Of a stretch of 64,000 nucleotides of DNA, positions 1 to 8,337 are shown piece by piece (position 1 is the first letter of the stretch; each line of letters starts with the position of its first letter). Source of the DNA: Enterococcus lacertideformus (GTDB lineage: Bacteria; Bacillota; Bacilli; Lactobacillales; Enterococcaceae); NCBI GenBank assembly GCA_015680865.1, contig JADAKE010000020.1, forward strand, positions 84,456-148,455, given 5' to 3'. The translations under genes and the position numbers were made by a program. Under the pieces are notes generated by a model. The model saw only the letters and a list, made by a program, of their open reading frames with translations. It was not told where the DNA came from and did not search any database.

Positions 1-468
1 TTTTTCCAAGCCTTTAACGAAAACAAAAAAGAAGTGAAGCCCTATTATCAGGCGCTGTGGCAAATTTATGAAGAAAGAAAAGACAAAGCTCATTGTGAAA
101 AATTATGGCAGGAACATTGTCAAGAAAAAAAAGCTAACGGAGAGAAGTATATAAAAAAAGATAAAGAAACGATGGATCGTTTTTTAGCAAATCATTTTGT
201 AAACAAAGTGCTTGCCCTTCCTGATACGCCTGAATTTATTAAACATACTAAAAACCTACGTGCTAAAGGAGAAGCTGGCTTTTTTAAAGTATTTACTTCT
301 GATTCAGGCAAATTAAAGAAATGGGACTCCGAGAAATGTATAAAACATGTTTCAAATACGAATCGTACAAAACAATTAAAGCGAAGATTTCGTGAATTAC
401 TTCCTGGTGTATCTAAAAGTAAAAGCATCCCTACCACTCAAAAACAGTTTGAAGGGCCATCACGTTAA
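1..468 (+). CDS. Hypothetical protein, C-terminal part (runs in from left edge)
   Basis: The frame is open from the first base of the window, so this is the last 155 or so residues of a longer protein whose start lies outside; the GTG at 34 is only a possible internal start. The visible part is rich in Lys, Glu and Gln, strongly charged and probably helical, with a basic Ser/Thr-containing tail. There is no signal peptide, membrane segment or motif that I recognise, so no function is offered. It is followed by a strong inverted repeat shared with the convergent ohr gene. Confidence 0.6.
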   Translation, partial: FFQAFNENKKEVKPYYQALWQIYEERKDKAHCEKLWQEHCQEKKANGEKYIKKDKETMDRFLANHFVNKVLALPDTPEFIKHTKNLRAKGEAGFFKVFTSDSGKLKKWDSEKCIKHVSNTNRTKQLKRRFRELLPGVSKSKSIPTTQKQFEGPSR

Positions 469-546
469 TTTTTGTGCTCCCGTAATTTTATTACTTCGTT
501 GCAAACAAAGAACAGGATAAAATTTGATTCTATCCTTTCTAACACT

Positions 547-593
547 GGGGTAAACATCCAAGAGGTTCCAGAGCCTTCTTGGGTGTTTATCCC
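547..593. terminator. Bidirectional hairpin between convergent genes
   Basis: An inverted repeat of about 19 bases per arm (left arm GGGTAAACATCCAAGAGG, right arm ending GGGTGTTTATCCC) lies between the partial plus-strand gene and the minus-strand ohr gene. A loose T-rich stretch follows on the plus strand (about 609-621). It probably ends both transcripts. Confidence 0.6.
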
Positions 594-652
594 ACTTGTC
601 ATTTATCAATTTTATTTTTTTAGTTATCCCTATTTATTATAGAAAGAAACTT

Positions 653-1054
653 TTAAACAGTCACCACTTCAACATCAATATTCCCTCTTGTTGCTTTTGA
701 ATAAGGACAATAATCATGTGCCTCTGCCGATAATTTTTTTGCTTCTTCCGCACTTACATAATCTATGTGTGCTTCTAAAACTACACCGATTTTATAGCCA
801 CCTTCATCAAGGGTATAAAGTGAAACTCTTGCTTTGACTGTTGAATCGACTGTCAAATTTGCTTCTTTGATCATATGTTGAAGGGCACCATTAAAGCAGG
901 AAGCATAGCCTGCTGCAAATAACTGCTCAGGATTTGTTCCTTCCGCATGAATACTAGGAGGAGTTATTTTCATGTGCATTGAACCATTTGGTGCTTCTAC
1001 TTCACCTTCGCGTCCGCCGTGATTGATCATCGCTGTTTCGTATAGTTTTTTCAT
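653..1054 (-). CDS. ohr: Organic hydroperoxide resistance protein, Ohr/OsmC family
   Basis: Cytoplasmic thiol peroxidase that reduces organic hydroperoxides. The 133-residue length is usual for Ohr. The two redox cysteines are present, Cys53 in the AASCF segment and Cys116 in DYCPYS, together with the conserved Arg15 and Glu43 of the active site. The start ATG is preceded by AAAGGAGTAGTACA, a good ribosome site. It stands alone as a minus-strand gene, with a bidirectional hairpin beyond its 3' end. In relatives such genes are often controlled by OhrR, but I see no ohrR or clear operator here. The family call is firm: Ohr rather than OsmC, from the overall spacing of the two cysteines. Confidence 0.93.
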   Translation of the reverse strand: MKKLYETAMINHGGREGEVEAPNGSMHMKITPPSIHAEGTNPEQLFAAGYASCFNGALQHMIKEANLTVDSTVKARVSLYTLDEGGYKIGVVLEAHIDYVSAEEAKKLSAEAHDYCPYSKATRGNIDVEVVTV

Positions 1055-1183
1055 TGTACTACTCCTTTCAATATGACACTTTGTCTACATTTAGTGTAAG
1101 CATATCTAGCAGTTTATACAAAGATTCTGCTTCTTGTACAACTTTACAACATCTAATCATCAAAACCTAATGAGGCTTTTGAT

Positions 1184-1390
1184 CTATTCAAATATAAGAA
1201 CTCCATCTTCAATAATTTTCTCAAAAAAGAGAAAAATCCCACTGGTAAATAATAACGTCATATTTATACCTAGATAAATCGCCATCTTTTCTAAACAATC
1301 TTTGATATGATTGATTTTAATATAGTAAAAGACCAAGAAATTTATTCCATAAACGAATACTGTTAAAAAGATAACCATGTTCACGCTCAT
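1184..1390 (-). CDS. Small two-helix membrane protein
   Basis: A 68-residue protein of two hydrophobic stretches (about residues 4-24 and 38-57) separated by a short charged loop (IKINHIKDCLEK). It starts just after the stop of the phosphohexomutase gene, and a GAGGG motif inside the end of that gene can serve as its ribosome site, so it looks like the last member of the argR - mutase operon. No family recognised. The weak point is its small size; the operon position and ribosome site are the main support. Confidence 0.5.
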   Translation of the reverse strand: MSVNMVIFLTVFVYGINFLVFYYIKINHIKDCLEKMAIYLGINMTLLFTSGIFLFFEKIIEDGVLIFE

Positions 1391-1393
1391 TTT

Positions 1394-2842
1394 TTACTTT
1401 TCATCCCTCTTTGCTTTTTCGTTGTTAACGATTAATGGCTCAATCGTTGAATATTTTCCTAAAAGTTCGGAAAGTAAGTGCAATGTCTCTTTATTTTTTC
1501 CAATTTCATCATTTTCAATCTGTAATACCAAAAGTGGCTCGTGTAAGCTTAAACGTAATAAAAACCAGCCATTCCCATAAGGCTCTTTTAAATCAAAGCG
1601 AATCCCTTCTTCATTTTCCGGGTGAAAAACCAAACCATGTTGCCTTTTTAATTCCTTCTCTAGCTCTTGGATAATTGCTTTACCTTGTTTTATGGGGTCT
1701 TCACCTGTTAATTGCAATCTGATTTCTTGAGCTTCCTTTGGTTGTTTCAATTCTTGAATAATTTCTTCCATATTTTTCTGTGCTTTTTTCAATTCCGGTA
1801 AAAGCATCAAAATCTTTGCAATCACATAGGCACCGTCATCTAAAAAGTAGTTTTCTTTGAAAGCTGCATGACCACTTGTTTCAATCGCTAGTGGGACATC
1901 TACTCCTTCTTTATTGCAAGTGATTGCTTTATTAATAACATTGCGATAACCAGAAACATAACGAAGCTGTTTGCCACCTTTTGCTTCAATGAATGTCTGC
2001 AAATGAGCTGATGTAGTCGAATTCGTCACAATTGTCGCTCCTGGATGTTCTTTTAATACAATCGTACTTAATAAAGCAATCAAATGGTTACGATTGATTA
2101 TTTGTCCTGTAGCACTTACCACAGCACAACGGTCAACATCCGTATCAAAAATCACACCTAAGTCCGCTTGATTTTCTAAAACTGCTTTTTGGATACTCAC
2201 CATCGCTTCAGAATTATCGGGGTTAGGGATATGGTTAGGAAAATGCCCATCTGGCTCTAAAAATTGTGAGCCTGTCGTATCAGCCCCTAATTCTTGTAAT
2301 ACTTTTTCAGCAAAAAAACCGCCCGCACCATTTCCTGCATCCACGATGATTTTCCATCCTGCTAAAGGTTTTGTATCTGATAACATGTTCGTTCCCATGC
2401 CATTTTCGATTTTTTGAACTAAATCTTTTGCGTAAGGCGTTAGAATGTCAGCTTTGTACAATACGCCGATTCGCCGTCTTTCATTTGTAAAAAATTTCAT
2501 CCCATTAAAGTAAAATGGCAAATGGCTAGCTGTTAACATGACACTTGCATCACAACTAAACTGGGGAAACTGAGTAGCCATAAACATGGCTGGGGTGGTT
2601 GCAAGATCAAAATCCAGTACGTTTACTCCTTGTTGGATCAATCCTTCAATGAAAGCCTCTTTCAATATTGGCCCACTTAATCTACTGTCACATCCGACCC
2701 CTACGGTTAATTGCTCTTCTTTATATTTAAGATTACTTTTCTTTTGTATTTCAACAGGTGTTAAATTAGCAGTATATTTTTCGGTAGCTATAGCAATCCC
2801 TCGAATATCAGAGCCGTTTTGTAGCGCTTTCAAAAAAGACAT
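1394..2842 (-). CDS. Phosphoglucomutase / phosphomannomutase family protein
   Basis: Alpha-D-phosphohexomutase that interconverts hexose 1- and 6-phosphates. About 482 residues from the ATG at 2842, chosen because GAGGAG lies eight bases upstream; the longer frame would need a TTG. Catalytic serine loop TASH (Ser108, counted from the upstream TTG), metal-binding DTDVDR (Asp235, Asp237, Asp239) and sugar-binding ETSGH (323-327) are all present in the usual order. The serine loop reads TASHLP rather than TASHNP, a modest change also near the active site. It lies between argR and a small membrane gene. Substrate (glucose or mannose) cannot be set from sequence by eye; it is shorter than the about 575-residue PgcA type. 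Confidence 0.85.
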   Translation of the reverse strand: MSFLKALQNGSDIRGIAIATEKYTANLTPVEIQKKSNLKYKEEQLTVGVGCDSRLSGPILKEAFIEGLIQQGVNVLDFDLATTPAMFMATQFPQFSCDASVMLTASHLPFYFNGMKFFTNERRRIGVLYKADILTPYAKDLVQKIENGMGTNMLSDTKPLAGWKIIVDAGNGAGGFFAEKVLQELGADTTGSQFLEPDGHFPNHIPNPDNSEAMVSIQKAVLENQADLGVIFDTDVDRCAVVSATGQIINRNHLIALLSTIVLKEHPGATIVTNSTTSAHLQTFIEAKGGKQLRYVSGYRNVINKAITCNKEGVDVPLAIETSGHAAFKENYFLDDGAYVIAKILMLLPELKKAQKNMEEIIQELKQPKEAQEIRLQLTGEDPIKQGKAIIQELEKELKRQHGLVFHPENEEGIRFDLKEPYGNGWFLLRLSLHEPLLVLQIENDEIGKNKETLHLLSELLGKYSTIEPLIVNNEKAKRDEK

Positions 2843-2860
2843 AACCAATTCTCCTCTCCT

Positions 2861-3316
2861 TTATTCTCGCATTTTTTCTAATTTTTCCGCAAATTTTTGA
2901 GCTTCTTCTTCTGATCGACAGATAATAATAAATGTATCTACTCCAGCAATGGTTGCCACAACTTCAGAATAAGCCATTTCATCTAACCAATTGGTCACAA
3001 CATCTGCACCGTCTTTTTCAGTTATGACCACCACCATAAACTGAACAACTTGTATTTTTAATACCTCTCTTTTAACCGCAGCCTGCAGAAGTTCTTCATT
3101 TAATGTCTCAGAAGGTTGACTGAAGAGACTGTAGTGAGCTTGTTTGTTTTCACCTTGTGTCTTAACCAATTTCATTTCACGAATATCTCTAGCGATGGTT
3201 GCTTGTGTAGCAACGACTCCTTTCTTTTCTAAGTGGAACAACAGTTCTTCTTGCGTACTGATTGCTTGTTCAGTAACGATTTGACTAATCAATGCTTGAC
3301 GTTGGATTTTTTTCAT
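2861..3316 (-). CDS. argR: ArgR/AhrC-type arginine repressor
   Basis: Winged-helix DNA-binding regulator of arginine metabolism, about 151 residues. The N-terminal recognition helix region carries ATQATIARDIRE (family pattern SQATVSRDIRE), and the C-terminal oligomerisation domain ends with the TIAG.DT segment that normally binds arginine. In this copy the usual Asp-Asp pair reads Val-Asp (TIAGVDT), so one ligand residue is missing. The ATG at 3316 follows AGAGGT seven bases away; the longer frame would use GTG. It heads a short operon with the phosphohexomutase. Enterococci and lactococci often carry two or more ArgR paralogues, some lacking ligand residues; this may be such a partner. Confidence 0.88.
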   Translation of the reverse strand: MKKIQRQALISQIVTEQAISTQEELLFHLEKKGVVATQATIARDIREMKLVKTQGENKQAHYSLFSQPSETLNEELLQAAVKREVLKIQVVQFMVVVITEKDGADVVTNWLDEMAYSEVVATIAGVDTFIIICRSEEEAQKFAEKLEKMRE

Positions 3317-3401
3317 AACAGACACCTCTTATCTTTGATTATAGCAAAATAATAATTGTTTTTCTGCCTTTTTTAGTATTTTTTACTTTAATAGTTCTTT
3401 T

Positions 3402-4028
3402 TTATTCTGATGATATAATGCTTATACGTAAAATGGTTTTCAATTTTTTTGGATCAGCTCTTCGAGGATCCCCCAAATAGATTTCTTTGTGTTCTTTAGA
3501 AGTTCTTTGATAGCCATTTGATTCAATAAACTTCCCTAGTTTTTCAAAGGTCCTTCTTTCCTCTTCATACGGACCAATATGTAGCATTTGAGCAATCAAA
3601 CCTTCCTCTATCGTGAGGAATTCAACTTCATTCAATAGATCATTGGTAATTTTTTTCGTAGCTTGTGCCAATGCTTGTTGGGCAATTTCATTTGTCACAA
3701 ATGTGGGTTGCTTTATCATGATTCGATACGTAAAGTGTTCTTTTTTCATCACTTTTTCATTCAAATATTGCTCTTGTAGCCCCCACTGACCTTCTAAAGG
3801 ATAGACAGTATACGGTGTATAGTTAGGGATCATCCAATTTTTTTGGGGAGACATTCGAATCACATAACTGACAGCATACAAGGCAGCAACTCGGCGTTGA
3901 AAGTCTTCTTCATTTGGATTGCCTACTCCTTTAATACAAAAGAAATTTTGAGGAGACAACTTTAAAATTTGTGGTTTTTTTCTACTACTGTAACCTGGTT
4001 CATTTCTTTTCCAATCAATTCGGTCCAT
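3402..4028 (-). CDS. GyrI-like small-molecule-binding domain protein
   Basis: 208-residue soluble protein of the SOUL/GyrI-like superfamily (effector-binding domain as found in stand-alone form). Support comes from the opening MDRIDWKRNEPGYSSRKKP, the central AQMLHIGPYEEE segment typical of this fold, and the closing HKEIYLGDPRRADPKKLKT segment seen in stand-alone members. There is no helix-turn-helix, so it is not itself an MerR regulator. A consensus AGGAGG sits seven bases before the ATG. It lies divergently beside the MFS exporter with its leader RNA, which fits a role near drug or small-molecule sensing, but that link is inference. Confidence 0.8.
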   Translation of the reverse strand: MDRIDWKRNEPGYSSRKKPQILKLSPQNFFCIKGVGNPNEEDFQRRVAALYAVSYVIRMSPQKNWMIPNYTPYTVYPLEGQWGLQEQYLNEKVMKKEHFTYRIMIKQPTFVTNEIAQQALAQATKKITNDLLNEVEFLTIEEGLIAQMLHIGPYEEERRTFEKLGKFIESNGYQRTSKEHKEIYLGDPRRADPKKLKTILRISIISSE

Positions 4029-4094
4029 TTTTTTCCTCCTAAAAGATTCATCTTCTATAATAATAACTCTTTTAGCGACACTTGGCTAACCCAG

Positions 4095-4124
4095 TTGACA
4101 CTATTTTCATCTTTATGCTAGAAT
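4095..4124 (+). promoter_or_regulatory. Promoter for the MFS exporter leader
   Basis: TTGACA at 4095-4100 and TAGAAT at 4119-4124 with an 18-base spacer; TG one base before the -10 makes it an extended -10 promoter. Transcription should begin near 4131, giving a leader of about 110 bases. Confidence 0.75.
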
Positions 4125-4130
4125 AAACGA

Positions 4131-4218
4131 TGTAAATAAATCGTACAGATAACACGCGTTGACGTGTCGATAGAGAGGCGGTTTCTATTTTTATAATAGA
4201 AATCACTCTCTTTTTTTT
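4131..4218 (+). promoter_or_regulatory. Leader RNA with intrinsic terminator (attenuator) before the exporter
   Basis: The leader holds a small hairpin ACACG-CGTTGA-CGTGT (4152-4167), followed directly by a long terminator stem: AGAGAG (4172-4177) pairs with CTCTCT (4206-4211), TTTCTATT (4182-4189) pairs with AATAGAAA (4195-4202), and a run of eight T follows at 4211-4218. The terminator lies 23 bases upstream of the start codon, so most transcripts should stop before the gene unless something favours read-through. This is the layout of antibiotic- or ligand-responsive attenuators in front of Firmicutes resistance genes; the inducer is unknown. Confidence 0.7.
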
Positions 4219-4240
4219 ACGAAATTTTTGAGGTGAGTAT

Positions 4241-5614
4241 ATGACAAAACAAAAATATCTATTATTAGTTCCAGCAGTAATTGCAACCGGTATGATGTCC
4301 TTTTCAGGGGTTTTGATTGAGACAGCAATGAATGTGACCTTTCCGACTTTGATCAACCAATTTCACTTAACCACTGCGCAAGTCCAATGGGTAACTACCA
4401 TTTATCTACTGATGATCTCGATTATTGTCCCATTATCTACTTATTTGACACGCAATTTCAGCCTTAGAAGTCTTTTTCTGCTTTCCAATCTTCTTTTTCT
4501 AACTGGGATTATCGTCGACTTCTTTTCACCTACTTACTTGATTCTACTATTTGGTAGACTTTTACAAGGTGCGGCCACTTGTATTGCTTTACCAATCATG
4601 TTTCATATTATATTAACTTTTGCTCCGATGAATCGTCGTGGGGCAATGATTGGGATTGGCACTTTAACAACCGCAATTGCGCCAGCCATTGGACCAACTT
4701 ACGGTGGAATCTTAACTTCTAATTTTAGCTGGAACCATATTTTTCTTTTTCTGATCCCTGTGTTATTGTTGTCTCTTGGTATTGGCTTATTTGCGATTCC
4801 AAAGATGCCTATTCAAAAAAGTGGTCAATTAGATATGTTCAGCGTGTTTAGCTTATGTTTGTTATTTAGTGGTAGCTTGACTTTTCTAAGTATGTTAGGA
4901 CAGCCGATTAGTTGGCTTACTCTACTGATTGCAGGAATTGGTGGAATTTTATTTTATCGACGAACAAAATCTGCCACTTATCCTTTGATCCAACTTGCTA
5001 TTTTTTCAAATAAAACTTTTCGTTTGTTTTTATTTAGCTTTTTGATTTACCAATTTTTATTACTAGGTGTATCATTTGTATTACCAAATTTTGTGCAAAT
5101 CGTACAGGGAAATAGTCCTTTTATTGCTGGACTTTCTATGCTACCAGGAGCAACTATCGGTGCTATTTTATCACCATTCTCCGGAAAATTACTTGATCAA
5201 CAGGGACCTAAAAAACCAATTTTCATAGGATTGCTTCTTGCTTTTATTGGTTGGACTGCCCTAGTTTTTCTTCTTGGCCAAGTTTATTTACCTTTATTGA
5301 TTGCTTGCCATGTCATTTATATGATTGGGATTGGGTTATCTTATAGCAATATGATGACAACCGGTATGAACGCTTTAACAGACGAATTACAAAGTGATGG
5401 AAATGCAATTTTTAATACGTTACAACAATTTTCAGGAGCAGTGGCTACTTCATTAGTAGCGATCATTATCAATCTCGTACAAGACCATACTGATCTAAGC
5501 TACCAAGTTGCTACAACCTTAGGCTCAAAAGTAGCTTTAGGTGTCTTACTTCTTTTATTGACCATCAGCTTTCTTTTATTTATACGTAATAGTTTAACAA
5601 CAAAAAAAGTATGA
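4241..5614 (+). CDS. MFS multidrug exporter, DHA2 (EmrB/QacA-like) family
   Basis: Integral membrane proton-coupled drug exporter of 457 residues, with about 14 hydrophobic segments along its length. The first helices carry TAMNVTFPTL, the usual family opening after the first helix, and the antiporter motif C occurs as APAIGPTYGGIL at about 145-156. GAGGTGAGTAT precedes the ATG. It is a single-gene unit with its own extended -10 promoter and attenuator leader, unusual for a housekeeping transporter and pointing to induction by a substrate. The substrate cannot be read from sequence; LmrB-like lincosamide or dye exporters are the nearest type by memory. Confidence 0.87.
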   Translation: MTKQKYLLLVPAVIATGMMSFSGVLIETAMNVTFPTLINQFHLTTAQVQWVTTIYLLMISIIVPLSTYLTRNFSLRSLFLLSNLLFLTGIIVDFFSPTYLILLFGRLLQGAATCIALPIMFHIILTFAPMNRRGAMIGIGTLTTAIAPAIGPTYGGILTSNFSWNHIFLFLIPVLLLSLGIGLFAIPKMPIQKSGQLDMFSVFSLCLLFSGSLTFLSMLGQPISWLTLLIAGIGGILFYRRTKSATYPLIQLAIFSNKTFRLFLFSFLIYQFLLLGVSFVLPNFVQIVQGNSPFIAGLSMLPGATIGAILSPFSGKLLDQQGPKKPIFIGLLLAFIGWTALVFLLGQVYLPLLIACHVIYMIGIGLSYSNMMTTGMNALTDELQSDGNAIFNTLQQFSGAVATSLVAIIINLVQDHTDLSYQVATTLGSKVALGVLLLLLTISFLLFIRNSLTTKKV

Positions 5615-5850
5615 TTATTCAAAAATAGTGTCACCTGCATGGTCTGTTTCAAGAATAAAATATGAAAAATATTTTCTCTTATTCTTGCATTTTTGAGTTT
5701 ACTTTTCGTAAAAGCAATGCTGTGAACTCCATTTATTCAAGTTAGATGAGACTGAACTGTTTAACTCCGAGAAACAAGAAGGAATTTACGAAAATTGACA
5801 AAAAACTGAGACATAAGTCTACACAAATTCCTAAAAGCAAATAAAAGATG

Positions 5851-5998
5851 TTCCAAAGCCAGCTCTTCGGTAGTAAGTCAAAGTCCGAAAAAATAAAAAA
5901 AACATTTTCCCTGGCATTTCCTTACTACTCAGAGCTGAACGGCTTTGTCACGACCTTTTCTTATTGTCATCGGAGCTAACCGATGCTTTCAAAACCTC
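5851..5998. repeat. Dispersed intergenic repeat, copy A
   Basis: Shares with copies near 11.6, 22.7, 30.1 and 42.3 kb the segments GCTCTTCGG, TTCTTATTGTCATCGGAGC, TAACCGATGCTTTCA and ACCTCTT, and has an internal TAGTAAG...CTTACTA inverted pair. It lies in a 553-base gene-free stretch between the MFS gene and the DadA-like pseudogene. Confidence 0.6.
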
Positions 5999-6097
5999 TT
6001 GTTACCTACTTAGTGATTTTCAAATTTTTACAAATTTCAACTTATTTACGAATTATTCACTTCTATTCTAGCCTTTTATTCGTGTTAAAAATATGAA

Positions 6098-6120
6098 ACA
6101 AAAGTTCTTTTTACTTTTGT
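6098..6120 (+). other. Hairpin upstream of the DadA-like gene
   Basis: ACAAAAGT - TTCTTTT - ACTTTTGT is a perfect 8-base stem followed by CTTT. It is 49 bases before the ATG, so it may be a terminator for upstream transcription or an attenuator. The same ACAAAAGTGTTCTTTACTTTT core recurs in the terminator at 15396-15439. Confidence 0.4.
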
Positions 6121-6168
6121 CTTTATATCGTTTTTATGTAAAAATATACAAAAAGGGAGGCTTTATCT

Positions 6169-7275
6169 ATGGAAAAAATCGCTATTATTGGTGGTGGTAT
6201 TATCGGTATGACATTAGCTAATTATTTAGATGATAATAAATTCAACCTTACTTTATTTGATTATGGTGTTGGTCAAGCAACAAAAGCTAGTGCAGGAATT
6301 ATTTCTCCTTGGCTCTCAAAAAGAAGAAACAAGAAATGGTATCATTTAGCAAAAGACGGTGCTGCCTTTTTCCCAAAACTCGTGCAGGATTTTGCACTAG
6401 ACCAATCTATTTACGCTCAATCGGGCACGCTTTTGATTCGCAAAAAAGATCAATTAACAGACTTGCTTGACTTAGCAGAAGAACGGAAGAAAGAAGCACC
6501 TTAAATCGGAGAACTTCACTTATTAGCGGCTGATCAGACTGCTGATCTGCTTCCCTTATTAAAAAAAATTCCCTCTTTGTATCTTACTGGCGGTGGGAGA
6601 TTAGATGGAAAAGCCTATTTGCATCATTTATCGGCACGTTTATACAATAAGGGCACATCTATCGTTAATGAAAAAGTTCAATTAAAAAGAAAGAAAAATA
6701 GCTGGATGATTCAAGGAGAACTTGGTGAAAGTCAATTTGATCGTGTCATTCTCACACCCGGACCTTCTTTAAAGCCTTTACTAGAACCTCTAGGCTATCA
6801 AGTAGATATACGTACACAGAAAGGGCAGCTAGTCACTTTTATGAGTAATTATCGCCAAAGTCAAAATTGGCCGGTCGCTATATTAGATGGTGAAGCTGAT
6901 CTTATCCCCTTTCAAGATGGAAAGATTTTATTAGGTGCAACGCACGAAAATGACCAACAATGGGATCTCACACCTACAGAAGAGGCTTTTCTTCAATTAA
7001 CTGAAAGTACCAAAACGTTTTTAGCACAACCAGAAAAATTACTTTCACAGCCTCATAAGCTACAAGTAGGAACTAGAGCCTATACTTCAGACTTCGCACC
7101 GTTTTTTGGCCCACTCTTTGATGACAAGAGTCTTCTATTGGCAAGTGGCTTAGGCTCCTCTGGTTTAACGACTGGTCCTTATATTGGCTATCTGTTAGCT
7201 AATTTCCTAAATACAGGGGTATGGCGTGGTAGAAAGTATCAAAAAGATATCCAAGAATACATCAAAAAAAGATGA
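6169..7275 (+). pseudogene. FAD-dependent oxidoreductase (DadA / glycine oxidase-like), interrupted by one stop codon
   Basis: One reading frame of 368 residues plus stop, the usual length for the DAO family, broken only by a TAA at 6502-6504; the frame resumes at once (IGELHLLAADQT) and continues to 7275. N-terminal FAD-binding Rossmann motif GGGIIGM (about residues 8-14) and the TKASAGIISPW segment that contacts the flavin are intact, as is the C-terminal GLGSSGLTTGPYIG loop. The family oxidises D-amino acids or glycine. GGGAGG precedes the ATG. A restart at the TTG at 6577 would lack the FAD motif, so the product is presumably inactive. Either a recent nonsense mutation or a sequencing error. 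Confidence 0.85.
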
Positions 7276-7372
7276 AACACCAATTGATTAGCCCACTTAA
7301 ATTTTGAAAAATTATCCTGCTGTTGTAGCTACTTCTAAATATGTAAATGTATTTTTTTGCAATGTTCTTCGA

Positions 7373-7972
7373 TTAGTACCAGCCGTTTTCTAACTAGAAT
7401 GCTTGTGCAGCATCCCATGAACCATAGCGTGATGAAACATATTGATCCGCAACGCGTTCTTGGTTTTCAGCAGAATAATCACCATTTAAGTATGAGGCAT
7501 CCAATTGGTAACGTCCGATATAACGTCCATTAGTTGCTGTATAAGAACCACCTGATTCTTTATTAGCAATCCATTCTTTTGCAGAATTTGTATTACTTGG
7601 AGTTGTTGCTGTTGGAGCAGCAGGAGTAGCAGGTACTACTTCAACTGTTTCAACTGGAGCAACGTATGTATGTTCTATCGTTGCTGTTTCAGTTGTTTTT
7701 GGTGCTTCTACTGCTTTGGTTGAAACATCACTTGAAGTTGGGATCGTTAGTTCTTCGCCAACATAAATGCGGTTGATGTCTTTGATACCATTTTTTTCAG
7801 CAATTGCATTGATCAAAGAGTTATCTCCAGCAAATTTTTGAGAAATTTTTGATAATGAATCACCTGATTTAATTGTATAAACTTCATCAGCATGAGCAGT
7901 TGTCCCTACAAACATTGCAGTCGCACCAGCAGCAAAAGTTGTTCCTAAAACGATCTTTTTAATTGAATTCAT
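7373..7972 (-). pseudogene. Secreted LysM protein with Apf-like C-terminal domain, last seven residues cut by TAG
   Basis: Cell-wall protein with signal peptide (cleavage after AHA28), a LysM peptidoglycan-binding domain (about 31-76), a Pro/Thr/Val-rich linker (80-128) and a C-terminal domain (130-199) like aggregation-promoting factors and small lytic transglycosylase-like proteins (ESGGSYTATNGRYIGRYQLD). The translated frame stops at a TAG (7394-7396) exactly where family members have Trp in AFWxxNGWY; reading through gives LENGWY and a natural TAA at 7373. A TGG to TAG change therefore removes the conserved terminus. The first 192 residues may still be made and bind wall. Ribosome site AAAGGAGATAGAC is good. 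Confidence 0.85.
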
Positions 7973-7979
7973 GTCTATC

Positions 7980-8269
7980 TCCTTTTTTTCATGTATTTAT
8001 CAACGTCATTAACTTTATCATTTAGAAATATTTCATAGGTGAAAAAAATATGACATTTAATGACAAAATTTCTAAATTTTTAATATTTGTAATATAATAT
8101 TAGAAAAAAATACGACTAAAGTCCTAGATTCTTTATTTATCAAGGAAGAAAACGTTTTTTAAACATTTCTTATATTATTTAGAAAAACTTATATTTTGTA
8201 ACATTCTTTTCTTTTTTTAATGTTTTTTTCATTTTTTATATAAAAACTAAAGTTATTTATATAAAAAAT
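7980..8269 (-). promoter_or_regulatory. Upstream region of the LysM gene
   Basis: About 290 very AT-rich bases. On the minus strand TGTCAT occurs twice, at 8060-8065 and 8050-8055, ten bases apart. This resembles, but does not match in spacing, the WalR box of wall-hydrolase genes (two TGT-type hexamers separated by five bases). I see no convincing promoter hexamers and no gene. Confidence 0.25.
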
Positions 8270-8304
8270 GAAAAAAAACCAGTAATTGTTACAACAATTA
8301 CTGG
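8270..8304 (-). terminator. Terminator of the queG transcript
   Basis: Perfect 12-base stem CCAGTAATTGTT / AACAATTACTGG (8279-8304) with a run of eight T on the minus strand at 8278-8271, 34 bases past the queG stop. Confidence 0.85.
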
Positions 8305-8337
8305 ATAAAACTTCAATTTTTTAACTAAACAGCCGTT

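Noticed and set aside
4171-4218. GATAGAGAGGCG in the exporter leader looks a little like the start of a lysine riboswitch
   Set aside because: The leader is far too short for an L-box and none of its other conserved segments is present; the bases form the terminator stem instead.
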